Shown one piece after another: positions 23,196-31,508 of a stretch of DNA of 36,853 nt. Source of the stretch: Acidocella sp. Lineage in GTDB: Bacteria; Pseudomonadota; Alphaproteobacteria; Acetobacterales; Acetobacteraceae. How positions within the stretch are numbered: the stretch's first letter is position 1; every line of letters begins with the position of its first letter. The stretch covers positions 1 through 36,853 of the forward strand of contig JAQNCT010000021.1 in NCBI GenBank assembly GCA_029077825.1, in the 5' to 3' direction. The notes under the pieces are model-generated. The model searched no databases. It was not told the DNA's origin and saw only the letters and a program-made list of their open reading frames with translations. The position numbers and the translations under genes were made by a program.

Positions 23196-25970
23196 ATGAA
23201 GCGGCTCTCCGGTCAAGCCGGGCGAACCATCGGGTACCTGCTGCACCATACCGGCATGCTGGTGATGACGGCGTTTTTTATTCTGGCCTTCGGGGTGGGC
23301 GGGCTGGCGTACCGGCTGTCAGAAGGGCCAATTCAGATACCCTGGGTGACCGCCAAGCTGGCGAACATGGTTTCCGGCCAAGGGCTGGAAATCCAAATCA
23401 AGCAGGCCGCACTGGCCTGGGGCGGCTTCAAAAACGGTGCTGGCGTGCCGCTGTATTTTCAACTTGGCGGGGTGAGTGCGCGCAACGCCGCCGGCGTGGC
23501 GCTGGTGGCCATCCCCTCCGCCCGGTTGGTATTTTTGCCTGCTGCTCTGCTGGGAAATGGATCAGCAATTGCGGTAACCAGCCAGGATGCGCTGTTCGAG
23601 GGCTCAAACGTACCGGTTTCGCTGCAAGCAAGTATCAAACTGGGGTTTCTGCGGATTGACGAAGCGGATGTAAGCTTCACTTTGGGTAGCGGATTGCTGG
23701 GAGCGGGGAATATTACCTTCCCGATCAGCGGCGGCAGCTTTAATTTGGCAATTTCATCGGGCCGTGTGGTGTTACAACGGGGCAAAGTGACATTGCTGCC
23801 GGTGGACGGCACCGCCCCGGTGATCGGCTTCAGTGGTGATGCCAGGCTGAAAAAATCCTGGGAGGCCGAGGTGAACGCTACTCTGGATCAAGTGCAGGCG
23901 GCCCAGCTAGCGAGCTACTGGCCCGCAGCGCTGGTGCCGATGACCCGCACCTGGGTGACCCGCAATATCACGGCCGGGCTGGCGAAGGATGCGGATTTTA
24001 CCTTTGGCCTGAGTGCGGCGGCGGATTTAACCAGCCTGAAGCTTACCCAGGCAAACGGGCATTTTACCGGCAAACATTTGACAGTGGGCTGGGTGCCCAA
24101 GGCCGCCCCGATTACCGGCGTGGACGGCGTTTTTACGCTTGTGGATATTAACGATATTTTAATCACCGCCACCGCCGGACAACTCGGCAGCATTGCGGTG
24201 ACCGGCGGCCAAATGAAAATCGGCGCCTTATTGCAAAAGGACCAGCCGGCCGAGGTGAGCGTGCCGGTGAACGGGACCGTGGCTGCCGCGCTGGCGGTGT
24301 TGAATGCGCCGCCACTGAATTTGTTGCGGACCGCACCACCAATATTATTGCAAGCCAACGGGGCGGTGGTTGCCAATGTTACCGCAAATTTTCCACTGAA
24401 AAACGATTTGAAGCTGCAACAGGTTGATCTGCATGTGGCAGCACATCTGACCGGTGTTACCTTGCCGACACCTCTGGACGGCTTGGAATTTAAGCAAGGA
24501 GATGTGGCGCTGCAAGCCACCATCGCAGGGCTACAGGCCAAGGGCACCGCCATGCTCGATGGGCAGACGGCGGACATCGCGGCAACGGCAGGGTTCGATT
24601 CCAAACCGCCGACAATTAATTTCAGCCTGCAAACCACTGCCGGGAATACGATGCTACGCCGCTTCGGGCTGGATTCAGGTAGCCGGGGCAAGCAGGGAAT
24701 TACCGGGACAGTACCGTTGAACGTGCAAATTGAGCAGGACCCGCACGGCCAGACGATGATGAGTTTGAAAGCTGATCTGACCAATGCGGCGCTGGGTGTT
24801 ACAGCACTAGGCTGGTCAAAGGTCCTGGGTAGTGCGGGCAGTATCGATGTGGCGGCGCGGCTTGATGAGCCGGCGGGCTATTCCATTCGTAAAATTTCAG
24901 CGCATGCACCAGGATTGAGGATTGAGGCAGCCAGTGACAGCGCCGTGCCAAGGCGGTTGAACATCAGCCAGTTGGAGGTTGGGGCGACGGCTGGTAGTGG
25001 ATATATCGTGGCACCCGAAAAAAGCCAGGGAACTTGGTTAATCAACCTGAGCGGACCAACGCTGGATTTGACCGGCATTGTTAATCCGAACAAGGCAAAT
25101 AACGGGACAAAAAAAACCACCTCTGCTGCCAGCCCGGCACCGATCAGCGCAACCAAAGGGGCACCGCCCAAAGCCGCGCTGCCGAGCGGGCTGCTCTGGC
25201 GGGCCACGCTGAAATTTAACCGGCTGTTGATGGCAGCGGCGCCCGCGCCGATTTTGCAGAATTTGGTGTTTATTGGCGATGGCCAAGGCACCTCACTGTT
25301 TAATGCTCAGGCAAATGCGGCGGGTGATGCGCAGCAGACCGAGAGACTCAGCCTGATCCGGACGGCCACGCCGCCGCATCTTGAGACGCTGCACATTGCG
25401 ACGGATGATGGTGGTTATCTGCTGCGCTGCCTGGATGAATATCAGAACCTGCAAGGCGGCGTGACCAGCCTGGATGCCACCTATGACGACCAGACGGATT
25501 TGAACGGGCAGATCACAATTCATAAATTCCGGTTGCTGCGGGCGCCAATATTGGGGAAAATTTTACAAGGGTTGTCACTTTACGGCATGGGGGAAGCCAC
25601 CTCCGGCCCGGGGCTGGAGTTTGACCAACTAACCGCGCCATTTGCCATCAGCAACGGGGTTCTGACCCTGAAGGGCGCCCGGGCGTTTTCCAGCTCGCTG
25701 GGGCTGACGGCATCCGGCGGCATTGGTCTGAATGACGACACAATTGACCTGGCTACCACGGTGGTTCCCGCCTACGCGCTAAATTCGGCGCTAGGTAAAA
25801 TTCCGTTTTTTGGTGGATTATTCAGCGCTGAAAAAGGCGGTGGCCTATTTGCGGTGCGCGCCAGCATTACCGGCCAGCGCAGCAACCCTACCGTGACTGT
25901 TAACCCGCTATCAGCGCTGACACCCGGGTTGCTGCGCAGCCTATTCGGGCTGGGCAGCAACAACCCTTAA
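23196..25970 (+). CDS. AsmA/YhdP-like envelope protein (DUF3971)
   Basis: A 924-residue protein with one N-terminal membrane helix (about residues 18-40, H-T-G-M-L-V-M-T-A-F-F then hydrophobic) and a very long periplasmic region of repeating beta-strand pattern. Early A-K-L-A-N-M-V-S-G-Q-G and late G-L-G-E-A-T/ F-D-Q-L-T-A-P-F-A-I-S-N-G-V-L-T-L-K-G-A-R-A segments are characteristic of the DUF3971/AsmA-like C-terminal domain. Members such as YhdP and TamB are bridge-like proteins moving phospholipid between membranes, a role inferred here. The start ATG 23196 is chosen to avoid overlap with divergent glnE; the open frame continues upstream. It ends two bases from the convergent grpE stop. Confidence 0.85.
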   Translation: MKRLSGQAGRTIGYLLHHTGMLVMTAFFILAFGVGGLAYRLSEGPIQIPWVTAKLANMVSGQGLEIQIKQAALAWGGFKNGAGVPLYFQLGGVSARNAAGVALVAIPSARLVFLPAALLGNGSAIAVTSQDALFEGSNVPVSLQASIKLGFLRIDEADVSFTLGSGLLGAGNITFPISGGSFNLAISSGRVVLQRGKVTLLPVDGTAPVIGFSGDARLKKSWEAEVNATLDQVQAAQLASYWPAALVPMTRTWVTRNITAGLAKDADFTFGLSAAADLTSLKLTQANGHFTGKHLTVGWVPKAAPITGVDGVFTLVDINDILITATAGQLGSIAVTGGQMKIGALLQKDQPAEVSVPVNGTVAAALAVLNAPPLNLLRTAPPILLQANGAVVANVTANFPLKNDLKLQQVDLHVAAHLTGVTLPTPLDGLEFKQGDVALQATIAGLQAKGTAMLDGQTADIAATAGFDSKPPTINFSLQTTAGNTMLRRFGLDSGSRGKQGITGTVPLNVQIEQDPHGQTMMSLKADLTNAALGVTALGWSKVLGSAGSIDVAARLDEPAGYSIRKISAHAPGLRIEAASDSAVPRRLNISQLEVGATAGSGYIVAPEKSQGTWLINLSGPTLDLTGIVNPNKANNGTKKTTSAASPAPISATKGAPPKAALPSGLLWRATLKFNRLLMAAAPAPILQNLVFIGDGQGTSLFNAQANAAGDAQQTERLSLIRTATPPHLETLHIATDDGGYLLRCLDEYQNLQGGVTSLDATYDDQTDLNGQITIHKFRLLRAPILGKILQGLSLYGMGEATSGPGLEFDQLTAPFAISNGVLTLKGARAFSSSLGLTASGGIGLNDDTIDLATTVVPAYALNSALGKIPFFGGLFSAEKGGGLFAVRASITGQRSNPTVTVNPLSALTPGLLRSLFGLGSNNP

Positions 25971-25972
25971 AC

Positions 25973-26551
25973 TTACTGGTTGTTAAACGTCGAATTTGGC
26001 TCCGGTGCTTTGGCAACCACCACCATCGCCGGGCGGAGCAGCCGGCCATTCAGCATCCAGCATTGGCTCCAGGCTTGCAGCACAGTACCGGACGGGTAGT
26101 TAGTCGTCACCTGTTCGGCCATCGCCTGATGCATTTCAGGGTTGAAGTTCGAGCCGGTAGGGTCGATTCGCAAAATACCGTTACGCTCTAATAGCCCTAC
26201 AAAAGAGCGTTCGATTCCTTCGAAGCCGTCACGGATTTTGGTGACGATTTCCGGTTCGCCGTATGTCCGTGACGGCAGGCTTTCAATGCCGCGACGGAGA
26301 TTTTCAGCGGCTTCCACCACATCCTTGGCGAATTTTTGCACCGCATAGGCGCGGCCATCCTCAATTTGGCGTTTGGTGCGTTGGCGCAGATTAGCCTGCT
26401 CGGCCTCCGAGCGCATCCAGCGGTCCTTCATCTCCTGTAGCTCGGCTTCAAGCTCGGCGATGCGCTGGGCAGGCCCCACCGGCGGGGCCGCAGCGGCCTC
26501 GGCTTCTGGGTTGGTATCGGTCGCGTAAATATTGTTTGGTTCTTCGATCAT
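25973..26551 (-). CDS. grpE: Nucleotide exchange factor GrpE
   Basis: A 192-residue GrpE, which releases ADP from DnaK. The N-terminal acidic/Ala-rich segment leads into a long coiled coil (residues 28-85, A-E-L-E-A-E-L-Q-E-M-K-D-R-W-M-R-S-E-A-E), then the four-helix part and the C-terminal beta wing with N-P-x-M-H-Q-A-M and L-R-P-A-M-V-V-V-A. The gene is not beside dnaK or hrcA here. No Shine-Dalgarno sequence precedes the ATG; instead a heat-shock-type promoter (26560-26587) ends eight bases upstream, suggesting a leaderless or near-leaderless heat-induced message. Confidence 0.95.
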   Translation of the reverse strand: MIEEPNNIYATDTNPEAEAAAAPPVGPAQRIAELEAELQEMKDRWMRSEAEQANLRQRTKRQIEDGRAYAVQKFAKDVVEAAENLRRGIESLPSRTYGEPEIVTKIRDGFEGIERSFVGLLERNGILRIDPTGSNFNPEMHQAMAEQVTTNYPSGTVLQAWSQCWMLNGRLLRPAMVVVAKAPEPNSTFNNQ

Positions 26552-26559
26552 AAGGTAGA

Positions 26560-26587
26560 ATTAAGCCAGGGCGGAGCTTGAAACAAG
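26560..26587 (-). promoter_or_regulatory. Candidate heat-shock (RpoH-type) promoter of grpE
   Basis: On the minus strand CTTG (26584-26587) is followed after 18 bases by CTTAAT (26560-26565), resembling the alphaproteobacterial sigma-32 pattern of a CTTG -35 and a pyrimidine-T-A-rich -10. The transcription start would fall one or two bases before the grpE ATG. The CTTG is part of the short palindrome CTTGAAACAAG. GrpE is a standard RpoH target, which raises the prior. Confidence 0.45.
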
Positions 26588-26596
26588 AGTGCTACG

Positions 26597-26634
26597 GCAG
26601 TTGGTGCTATGGTTTGCAGTTGGTGCTATGGTTT
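26597..26634. repeat. Perfect 19-bp tandem duplication upstream of grpE
   Basis: GCAGTTGGTGCTATGGTTT appears twice with no gap (26597-26615 and 26616-26634). The right copy contains the stop codon (26626-26628) of the degenerate GGDEF gene; the left copy lies directly upstream of the grpE promoter candidate. It looks like a recent slippage or duplication event. Confidence 0.92.
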
Positions 26635-27555
26635 ATCGTGCGCCTGATTGACGAACCAGCTCGCGGCATTATCCCGCACGGTTTGGGCTTGCGCCCGTTG
26701 CAGGGCGGCTATGGCACGGGCCAGCAAGGTTTCAGGGTCTTCAGCACTGCCTGGCCAGCGGGTGGCCAGCCCCAACGACAGCAGGCTCTGGCCTGGCAAG
26801 GCGGTGGGCAAATATTTACAAAGCCGGGTGGCGCGCTCAGCACCGGTTAAATAATCCATCCCGTCACACCATAGTGCCACAATGGCCGGGGCAATGCGGC
26901 CTAGCAGATCAGTCGGGCGGATGATCTCGCTCAGTTCGGCGGCGATACTGATGGCGATCGGCGTGTGCAGCGCGGCTTCGGCACTGCCAAAACCAAGCAG
27001 AATCAGCGTTCCGGGACGGTCTTCCACGTCCAGCCGGTCAAACCGGCGGGCGATTTGTTCGGTGAAACTGGCCAACAGCCATAATTTTGTAGCCTGACAC
27101 AGTGGCGAGGCGATGACGCTGTGCTGGCCAGCATCAGGCAGGCTTTCCAGCGCCACCTCCAGATCGATCAACAGGCCCGTTACCGTGGCCTGGGCGAGGA
27201 AGCGGCCGGCCCGGAAAGCCAAGGTAAGACGATAAAGACGAGGCGGGCCAACGGCGTGGCGCAGCCTGAGCTGGCCCTGCCACTGGCCGCCGCTGACCGG
27301 CAGACCGGTGATGATGGCGGCCAGACAACCAGAGAGACCAAACAGCGACTCGATGGCGGTGCCGAGCAGCGGCCTGGCCTGGAATCCCAGAAACCGCGCA
27401 TCGCCAAAGGCGGTAAAATTGCCGTGCAAGTCAGTCTCAAAGGCGGCATCCGCCAGCCGGGCGGCAGGGGTCAGCCAGGACGGCACGGCAGCGCCGCGCC
27501 GCGTGATGGGCTGCGGGGCACCATGAGCAAAGGTGCCAAGTGGTTTGGTTGCCAT
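26626..27555 (-). CDS. PAS-like protein with degenerate GGDEF domain
   Basis: A 309-residue cytoplasmic protein. Residues 34-130 resemble a PAS sensor (A-A-F-E-T-D-L-H-G-N-F-T-A-F at the start, followed by L-Y-R-L-T-L-A-F). Residues 170-290 follow a GGDEF domain in spacing: R-F-D-R-L then I-R-P-T-D-L-L-G-R-I, then the site itself, then A-L-W-C-D-G, and finally L-S-L-G-L-A-T-R-W-P-G with L-L-A-R-A-I-A-A-L. At the active site the five residues are A-P-A-I-V (222-226), so all of GGDEF is lost and no cyclase activity is expected. It may be a scaffold or signal-binding protein. It lies upstream of grpE on the same strand and divergent from dapD. Confidence 0.7.
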   Translation of the reverse strand: MATKPLGTFAHGAPQPITRRGAAVPSWLTPAARLADAAFETDLHGNFTAFGDARFLGFQARPLLGTAIESLFGLSGCLAAIITGLPVSGGQWQGQLRLRHAVGPPRLYRLTLAFRAGRFLAQATVTGLLIDLEVALESLPDAGQHSVIASPLCQATKLWLLASFTEQIARRFDRLDVEDRPGTLILLGFGSAEAALHTPIAISIAAELSEIIRPTDLLGRIAPAIVALWCDGMDYLTGAERATRLCKYLPTALPGQSLLSLGLATRWPGSAEDPETLLARAIAALQRAQAQTVRDNAASWFVNQAHDKP

Positions 27556-27616
27556 GCCATAAGCTGTATGATGGATAGGTGAAGAAGCTATTACTGCCAG
27601 CGCTGCAAACGGCTAT

Positions 27617-27646
27617 TTGACAGTCCGGTCAGGGCTTGAGCATGGT
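27617..27646 (+). promoter_or_regulatory. Candidate dapD promoter
   Basis: A perfect TTGACA (27617-27622) lies 61 bases before the dapD ATG. The best -10 at 18-base spacing, CATGGT (27641-27646), is poor, and an alternative TATAGC (27656-27661) is too far. The -35 is clear and the -10 is not. Confidence 0.3.
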
Positions 27647-27682
27647 CCGGCAACTTATAGCCCGAAGTTTAAGGACCAATTT

Positions 27683-28528
27683 ATGAACAGCATCACGCCG
27701 CATTCGCCCTTGCAAAGCGCCATCGAGACCGCCTGGGCACGGCGCACCGAACTGACCCCCGCCACCAAAGGGGCTGACCGCGACGCCGTTGAGGCGGCTT
27801 TAGAGATGCTGGATGCCGGCACCGCCCGCGTGGCCGAGCCGGGTGAAAACGGCTGGGTGGTGCATCAATGGTTAAAGCAGGCGGTGCTATTGTCATTCCG
27901 GCTATATGCCAACACCAAGCTAGGCGGCACCCTGCCCGCCTATGACAAAGTGGCGCTGAAATTCTCCGGCTGGGATGACGCAAAATTTGCCGCCGCCGGA
28001 GTGCGGGCGGTACCGGGTGCCGTGGTGCGGCGCTCGGCGTTTGTGGCGCCCGGCGTGGTGCTGATGCCGTGTTTTGTGAATGTCGGCGCCCGGGTGGGTG
28101 AAAATACCATGATTGATACTTGGTCAACCGTTGGTTCTTGCGCCCAGGTGGGTAAAAACTGCCATATCAGCGGCGGCGTAGGGCTGGGCGGTGTGTTGGA
28201 GCCGTTGCAGGCGAACCCGGTGGTGATTGAGGATGACTGCTTTATCGGCGCCCGCTCTGAGGTGGCAGAAGGCGTGATTGTGGAGCGCGGTGCCGTACTC
28301 TCAATGGGCGTGTTCCTTGGCGCTTCCACCAAAATCATTGACCGTGAAACCGGCGAAATTATCTACGGCCGGGTGCCAGCCTACGCGGTGGTGGTGCCAG
28401 GCAGCCTGCCGGGTAAGCCATTGGCGGATGGCACACCGGGGCCGAGCTTAAATTGCGCGGTGATTGTGAAGCGGGTGGATGCCCAGACACGCGCCAAAAC
28501 CTCGATCAACGAGCTTTTGCGCGCTTGA
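27683..28528 (+). CDS. dapD: 2,3,4,5-tetrahydropyridine-2,6-dicarboxylate N-succinyltransferase
   Basis: A 281-residue DapD, the succinyl-CoA dependent step of the diaminopimelate/lysine pathway. The N-terminal helical domain is followed by the left-handed beta-helix of hexapeptide repeats (from about 100: [48 protein letters not shown]) and the typical end. The open frame begins upstream, but ATG 27683 has AAGGA (27671-27675) seven bases before it and gives the family length (E. coli 274). Its stop overlaps the dapE start in TGATG, so both are translated together. Confidence 0.96.
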   Translation: MNSITPHSPLQSAIETAWARRTELTPATKGADRDAVEAALEMLDAGTARVAEPGENGWVVHQWLKQAVLLSFRLYANTKLGGTLPAYDKVALKFSGWDDAKFAAAGVRAVPGAVVRRSAFVAPGVVLMPCFVNVGARVGENTMIDTWSTVGSCAQVGKNCHISGGVGLGGVLEPLQANPVVIEDDCFIGARSEVAEGVIVERGAVLSMGVFLGASTKIIDRETGEIIYGRVPAYAVVVPGSLPGKPLADGTPGPSLNCAVIVKRVDAQTRAKTSINELLRA

Positions 28529-29631
28529 TGGACCCGCTGCCCCTGGCGCAGGCTTTATTGCGCTGCCCTTCAGTGACACCGCAGGATGCCGGGGCGCAAG
28601 CCTATCTGGCCGCCACGTTGGAGAGCAGCGGGTTTAACGTGACCCGGCTGAAATTTGGCGCGATTGAAAACCTATACGCTGAGCGCGGCAGCACTGGCCC
28701 GCATTTATGCTTTGCCGGCCATACTGATGTGGTGCCGCCCGGCAGTGGCACCTGGCGGCATGACCCGTTTGGCGGCGTGGTTGAAAACGGCGTGCTGTTT
28801 GGGCGCGGCGCATGTGACATGAAGGGCGCGGTGGCGGCCTTTGTGGCAGCGGCGGCGCAGGCCAACCAGAGCCAGCGGCTTTCATTGCTCATCACCGGTG
28901 ATGAAGAGGGGGATGCCGTAGATGGCACAGTGCGCGTGCTGGACTGGCTGCAGGCCAACGGTAAAATTCCAGATTTTTGCATTGTCGGCGAGCCAACCTG
29001 CAAAGTAAAATTGGGCGATGTGGTAAAAATTGGCCGCCGCGGCAGCCTGAACGCTGATATTACGCTAACCGGCCGGCAGGGCCATGCAGCTTACCCGCAT
29101 TTGGCAGATAACCCGGTTCATAAATTGCTCCCCGCCCTGACAGCGCTGGCGGCACACCAGCTGGATGAGGGTACGGCATGGTTCGAGCCCTCATCATTAC
29201 AAATTACCAGCGTGGATGTGGGAAATCCGGCGCGCAACGTGATCCCGCCACAAATCAGCGCCAAGCTGAACATCCGGTTTAATGACCTACATAACGAAGC
29301 CAGCTTGAGCGATTTTTTAACCGAAACGCTGGCGCTATATGCGCCCCAGGCGGATTTGCAAATTCATTGCTCTGGTGAAGCGTTTTTAACCACACCAGGT
29401 GCGGCGGTGGAGCGGCTGACCGCGGCGATTGCCACAGCCAGCGGCGTGACACCAAAGCTCGATACCGGGGGCGGAACCTCTGATGCGCGCTTCATCGCGC
29501 GCTATTGCCCGGTGGCGGAATTTGGGCTGATAGGAGCCACCATGCACCAGATTGATGAATGCGTGCCGGTAGCTGAATTGCGGCGTTTAAGCGATATATA
29601 TGCGCGCATTATAGACTGTTTTGCAGCATGA
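28528..29631 (+). CDS. dapE: Succinyl-diaminopimelate desuccinylase
   Basis: A 367-residue M20 zinc amidohydrolase that releases succinate from N-succinyl-LL-diaminopimelate. Metal and catalytic residues are in place: H65 and D67 in F-A-G-H-T-D-V-V-P, D97 in G-R-G-A-C-D-M-K-G, E126-E127 in T-G-D-E-E-G-D, the Glu of G-E-P-T-C and the late His in G-A-T-M-H-Q-I-D-E. The dimerisation lid carries G-R-Q-G-H-A-A-Y-P-H. The ATG overlaps the dapD stop and its own stop overlaps the next gene (ATGA, 29628-29631). Together with DapD it supplies meso-DAP for lysine and for the peptidoglycan assembled by PBP1A nearby. Confidence 0.96.
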   Translation: MDPLPLAQALLRCPSVTPQDAGAQAYLAATLESSGFNVTRLKFGAIENLYAERGSTGPHLCFAGHTDVVPPGSGTWRHDPFGGVVENGVLFGRGACDMKGAVAAFVAAAAQANQSQRLSLLITGDEEGDAVDGTVRVLDWLQANGKIPDFCIVGEPTCKVKLGDVVKIGRRGSLNADITLTGRQGHAAYPHLADNPVHKLLPALTALAAHQLDEGTAWFEPSSLQITSVDVGNPARNVIPPQISAKLNIRFNDLHNEASLSDFLTETLALYAPQADLQIHCSGEAFLTTPGAAVERLTAAIATASGVTPKLDTGGGTSDARFIARYCPVAEFGLIGATMHQIDECVPVAELRRLSDIYARIIDCFAA

Positions 29632-30212
29632 GCGCCGGTAGCAGAGTTCTCCATGGATTATTTTTGCTGGTGCGCGGCAAGACCGCCGGTCTGGCTGATT
29701 TTGCCAACACCAATAATGCGCTGACCGCCTCATTGGCGCCGTTGATTGCGTTTCCGCTGGTCGGGGCGTTCCTGGTGGCGATGCGTGGGGATGTGAACGA
29801 TGCCCTGGTGTCATTCATCGCACAGCTTTGCGTGGCACTAGCACCCTCATTGCTGATTTATGAATTCGCCCGCATCTGGCGCGCCGAAGCTGACTGGATG
29901 CGCACCGCCAGCGCGTTGAACTGGTCATTTTGGGTGGCTCTGCCGCTGCTTTTGGCGGGCGCGCTGCTGGCCTCCGTGCTGGTGACACTTGGCACCAGCG
30001 AGATTGTGGCGGAGGCAATCGTCATCGGGCTGGTCGGCGGTTATTTAATGTGGCTGCACTGGTTCATCGTCCGCAAGGGGCTGAATATCGGGGTGTGGCA
30101 GGCGATATTGCTGGTGTTCGTGACCAATATGGTGTTGGGGCTGCTGGTGGTCGGGCCGGATTTGATCAATCTGGCGATGGGCGGGAAAATAACCGCCTTT
30201 ATGACCGGTTGA
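29628..30212 (+). CDS. Integral membrane protein of unknown function
   Basis: A 194-residue inner-membrane protein with about five hydrophobic helices (roughly residues 36-52, 58-80, 98-120, 124-146 and 159-182) and no signal peptide. Helix three ends L-A-S-V-L-V-T-L-G and helix four carries G-G-Y-L-M-W-L-H-W-F. No catalytic motif or named family is recognised; it has the general look of small Yip1-like membrane proteins, which is a weak resemblance. The four-base overlap with dapE shows it is the third cistron of the dap operon. It ends one base from the convergent prfB stop. Confidence 0.75.
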   Translation: MSAGSRVLHGLFLLVRGKTAGLADFANTNNALTASLAPLIAFPLVGAFLVAMRGDVNDALVSFIAQLCVALAPSLLIYEFARIWRAEADWMRTASALNWSFWVALPLLLAGALLASVLVTLGTSEIVAEAIVIGLVGGYLMWLHWFIVRKGLNIGVWQAILLVFVTNMVLGLLVVGPDLINLAMGGKITAFMTG

Positions 30213-30213
30213 T

Positions 30214-31345
30214 TTACTCCGCCATCGCTGATGCATCAGAACGGGTGGCACCAACGCGCGCCGCCAATGAGGCGGCCATGAACGGGTCAAGGTTGCCATC
30301 AAGCACGGCTGCCGGGTTGCCGGTCTCGTGGCCGGTGCGCAAATCCTTCACCAACTGATACGGTGCCAGCACATAGGAGCGAATTTGGTGGCCCCAGCCG
30401 ATGTCAGTTTTGGCGGCCTCAATCGTGGCTGAGGCTGCCTCACGTTTTTGCAACTCCATTTCATACATCCGGGCCTTCAGCATGTTCATGGCGGTGGCGC
30501 GGTTGCGATGCTGGCTACGGTCAGTCTGGCAGGCAACAATAATGCCAGTGGGCACATGGGTAATACGAATCGCGGATTCAGTTTTGTTCACATGCTGGCC
30601 GCCAGCGCCCGAGGCACGAAACGTATCGACCTTCAAATCCGCCGGGTTAATATCAATCTCGATGGTGTCATCCACCACCGGGTACACCCACACCGAGGAG
30701 AAGCTGGTATGGCGGCGGGCCGCAGAGTCAAACGGTGAAATGCGCACCAGCCGGTGCACACCAGATTCGGTTTTCAGCCAGCCATAGGCGTTAGCACCGG
30801 TGATCTGCATAGTAATGGATTTAATCCCGGCTTGTTCGCCCTCTGATTGGTCGAGGATTTCCACTTTGAATTTGCGCGCTTCCGCCCAGCGCATATACAT
30901 GCGGGCGATCATCTGCGCCCAGTCCTGTGCTTCAGTGCCACCGGAGCCGGCGTTGATTTCCATAAAGGCATCGCGGCTATCGGCCTCGCCAGCCAGCAGG
31001 CTTTCAATTTCGCGTTTTTTGGCTTCCTCGGCCAAACCAATAAGTGAGGCAATGGCGTCCTTTACCACGCTCTCATCACCTTCGGCCTCGGCCATTTCAA
31101 TCAATTCAATGGCATCTTTGCAGTCACGCTCTAGTGCCAACACACCCTCAACCAGCCCCGCAATGCGGCCACGCTCGCGCATCATGTCCTGCGCGGCGGC
31201 GGCATCATTCCAAAGGGTTGGGTCTTCAGCGCGGGAATCTAGTTCCGCAAGGCGGATAACGGCAGCATCCCAGTCAAAGATGCCTCCGCAGCAAAGCCAC
31301 CGACTGGAAGATTTGTTCGTTCAATTGGTCTGATTCAGCTGACAT
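30214..31345 (-). CDS. prfB: Peptide chain release factor 2, with programmed +1 frameshift
   Basis: The full RF2 is 376 residues, made by joining two frames. Frame 0 starts at ATG 31345 (AAGGA 31354-31358, eight bases upstream), runs 23 codons to CTT, then meets TGA at 31274-31276. A +1 slip resumes at GAC 31275-31273 and continues to 30214. RF2 terminates at UAA and UGA. The codon-recognition S-P-F is at 203-205 and the G-G-Q that triggers peptide release at 248-250, both within two residues of E. coli RF2 (205-207, 250-252). Reading only the long frame would give a protein missing the first 53 residues. It is convergent with the dap operon and divergent from the glycosyltransferase gene. 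Confidence 0.95.
31273..31287 (-). promoter_or_regulatory. RF2 autoregulatory +1 frameshift site
   Basis: On the minus strand GGAGG (31283-31287) lies three bases before the slippery codon CTT, followed by TGA-C (31273-31279 covers CTTTGAC). This is the same arrangement as in E. coli prfB: an internal Shine-Dalgarno-like element, CTT, an in-frame UGA and a following C. When RF2 is scarce UGA is read slowly and ribosomes slip to make more RF2. Confidence 0.95.
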
Positions 31346-31399
31346 ATCAATAATCCTTCGGCGGGCATCATACGGGAAGTGAAAGGCGAAGGCCAGCCG

Positions 31400-31441
31400 C
31401 ACTTGCCTGCCCCCACTTGCCTGCTGCCACTTGCTTGCTGG
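31400..31441. repeat. Three 14-bp direct repeats upstream of prfB
   Basis: CACTTGCCTGCCCC (31400-31413), CACTTGCCTGCTGC (31414-31427) and CACTTGCTTGCTGG (31428-31441) lie head to tail in the gap between divergent prfB and the family 2 glycosyltransferase gene. Ten or more of 14 positions are shared by all copies. They could be regulator-binding iterons or a slippage remnant; no known box is matched. Confidence 0.8.
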
Positions 31442-31508
31442 CTGGCGATACGTCTAGTTAACCAAGACCACCCGTGTCCAAACGCTTTTTATGGAGCTGT
31501 GCTACTGT

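Noticed and set aside
23915-24784. A 289-codon minus-strand open frame opposite the AsmA-like gene
   Set aside because: The plus-strand frame shows a coherent membrane anchor and AsmA-like pattern; the antisense frame shows no motif and has no ribosome site or operon context.
31186-31345. Possible truncation or pseudogene at the prfB 5' end
   Set aside because: The missing N-terminus is present in another frame and joined by a canonical CTT-TGA-C frameshift site, so the gene is intact.
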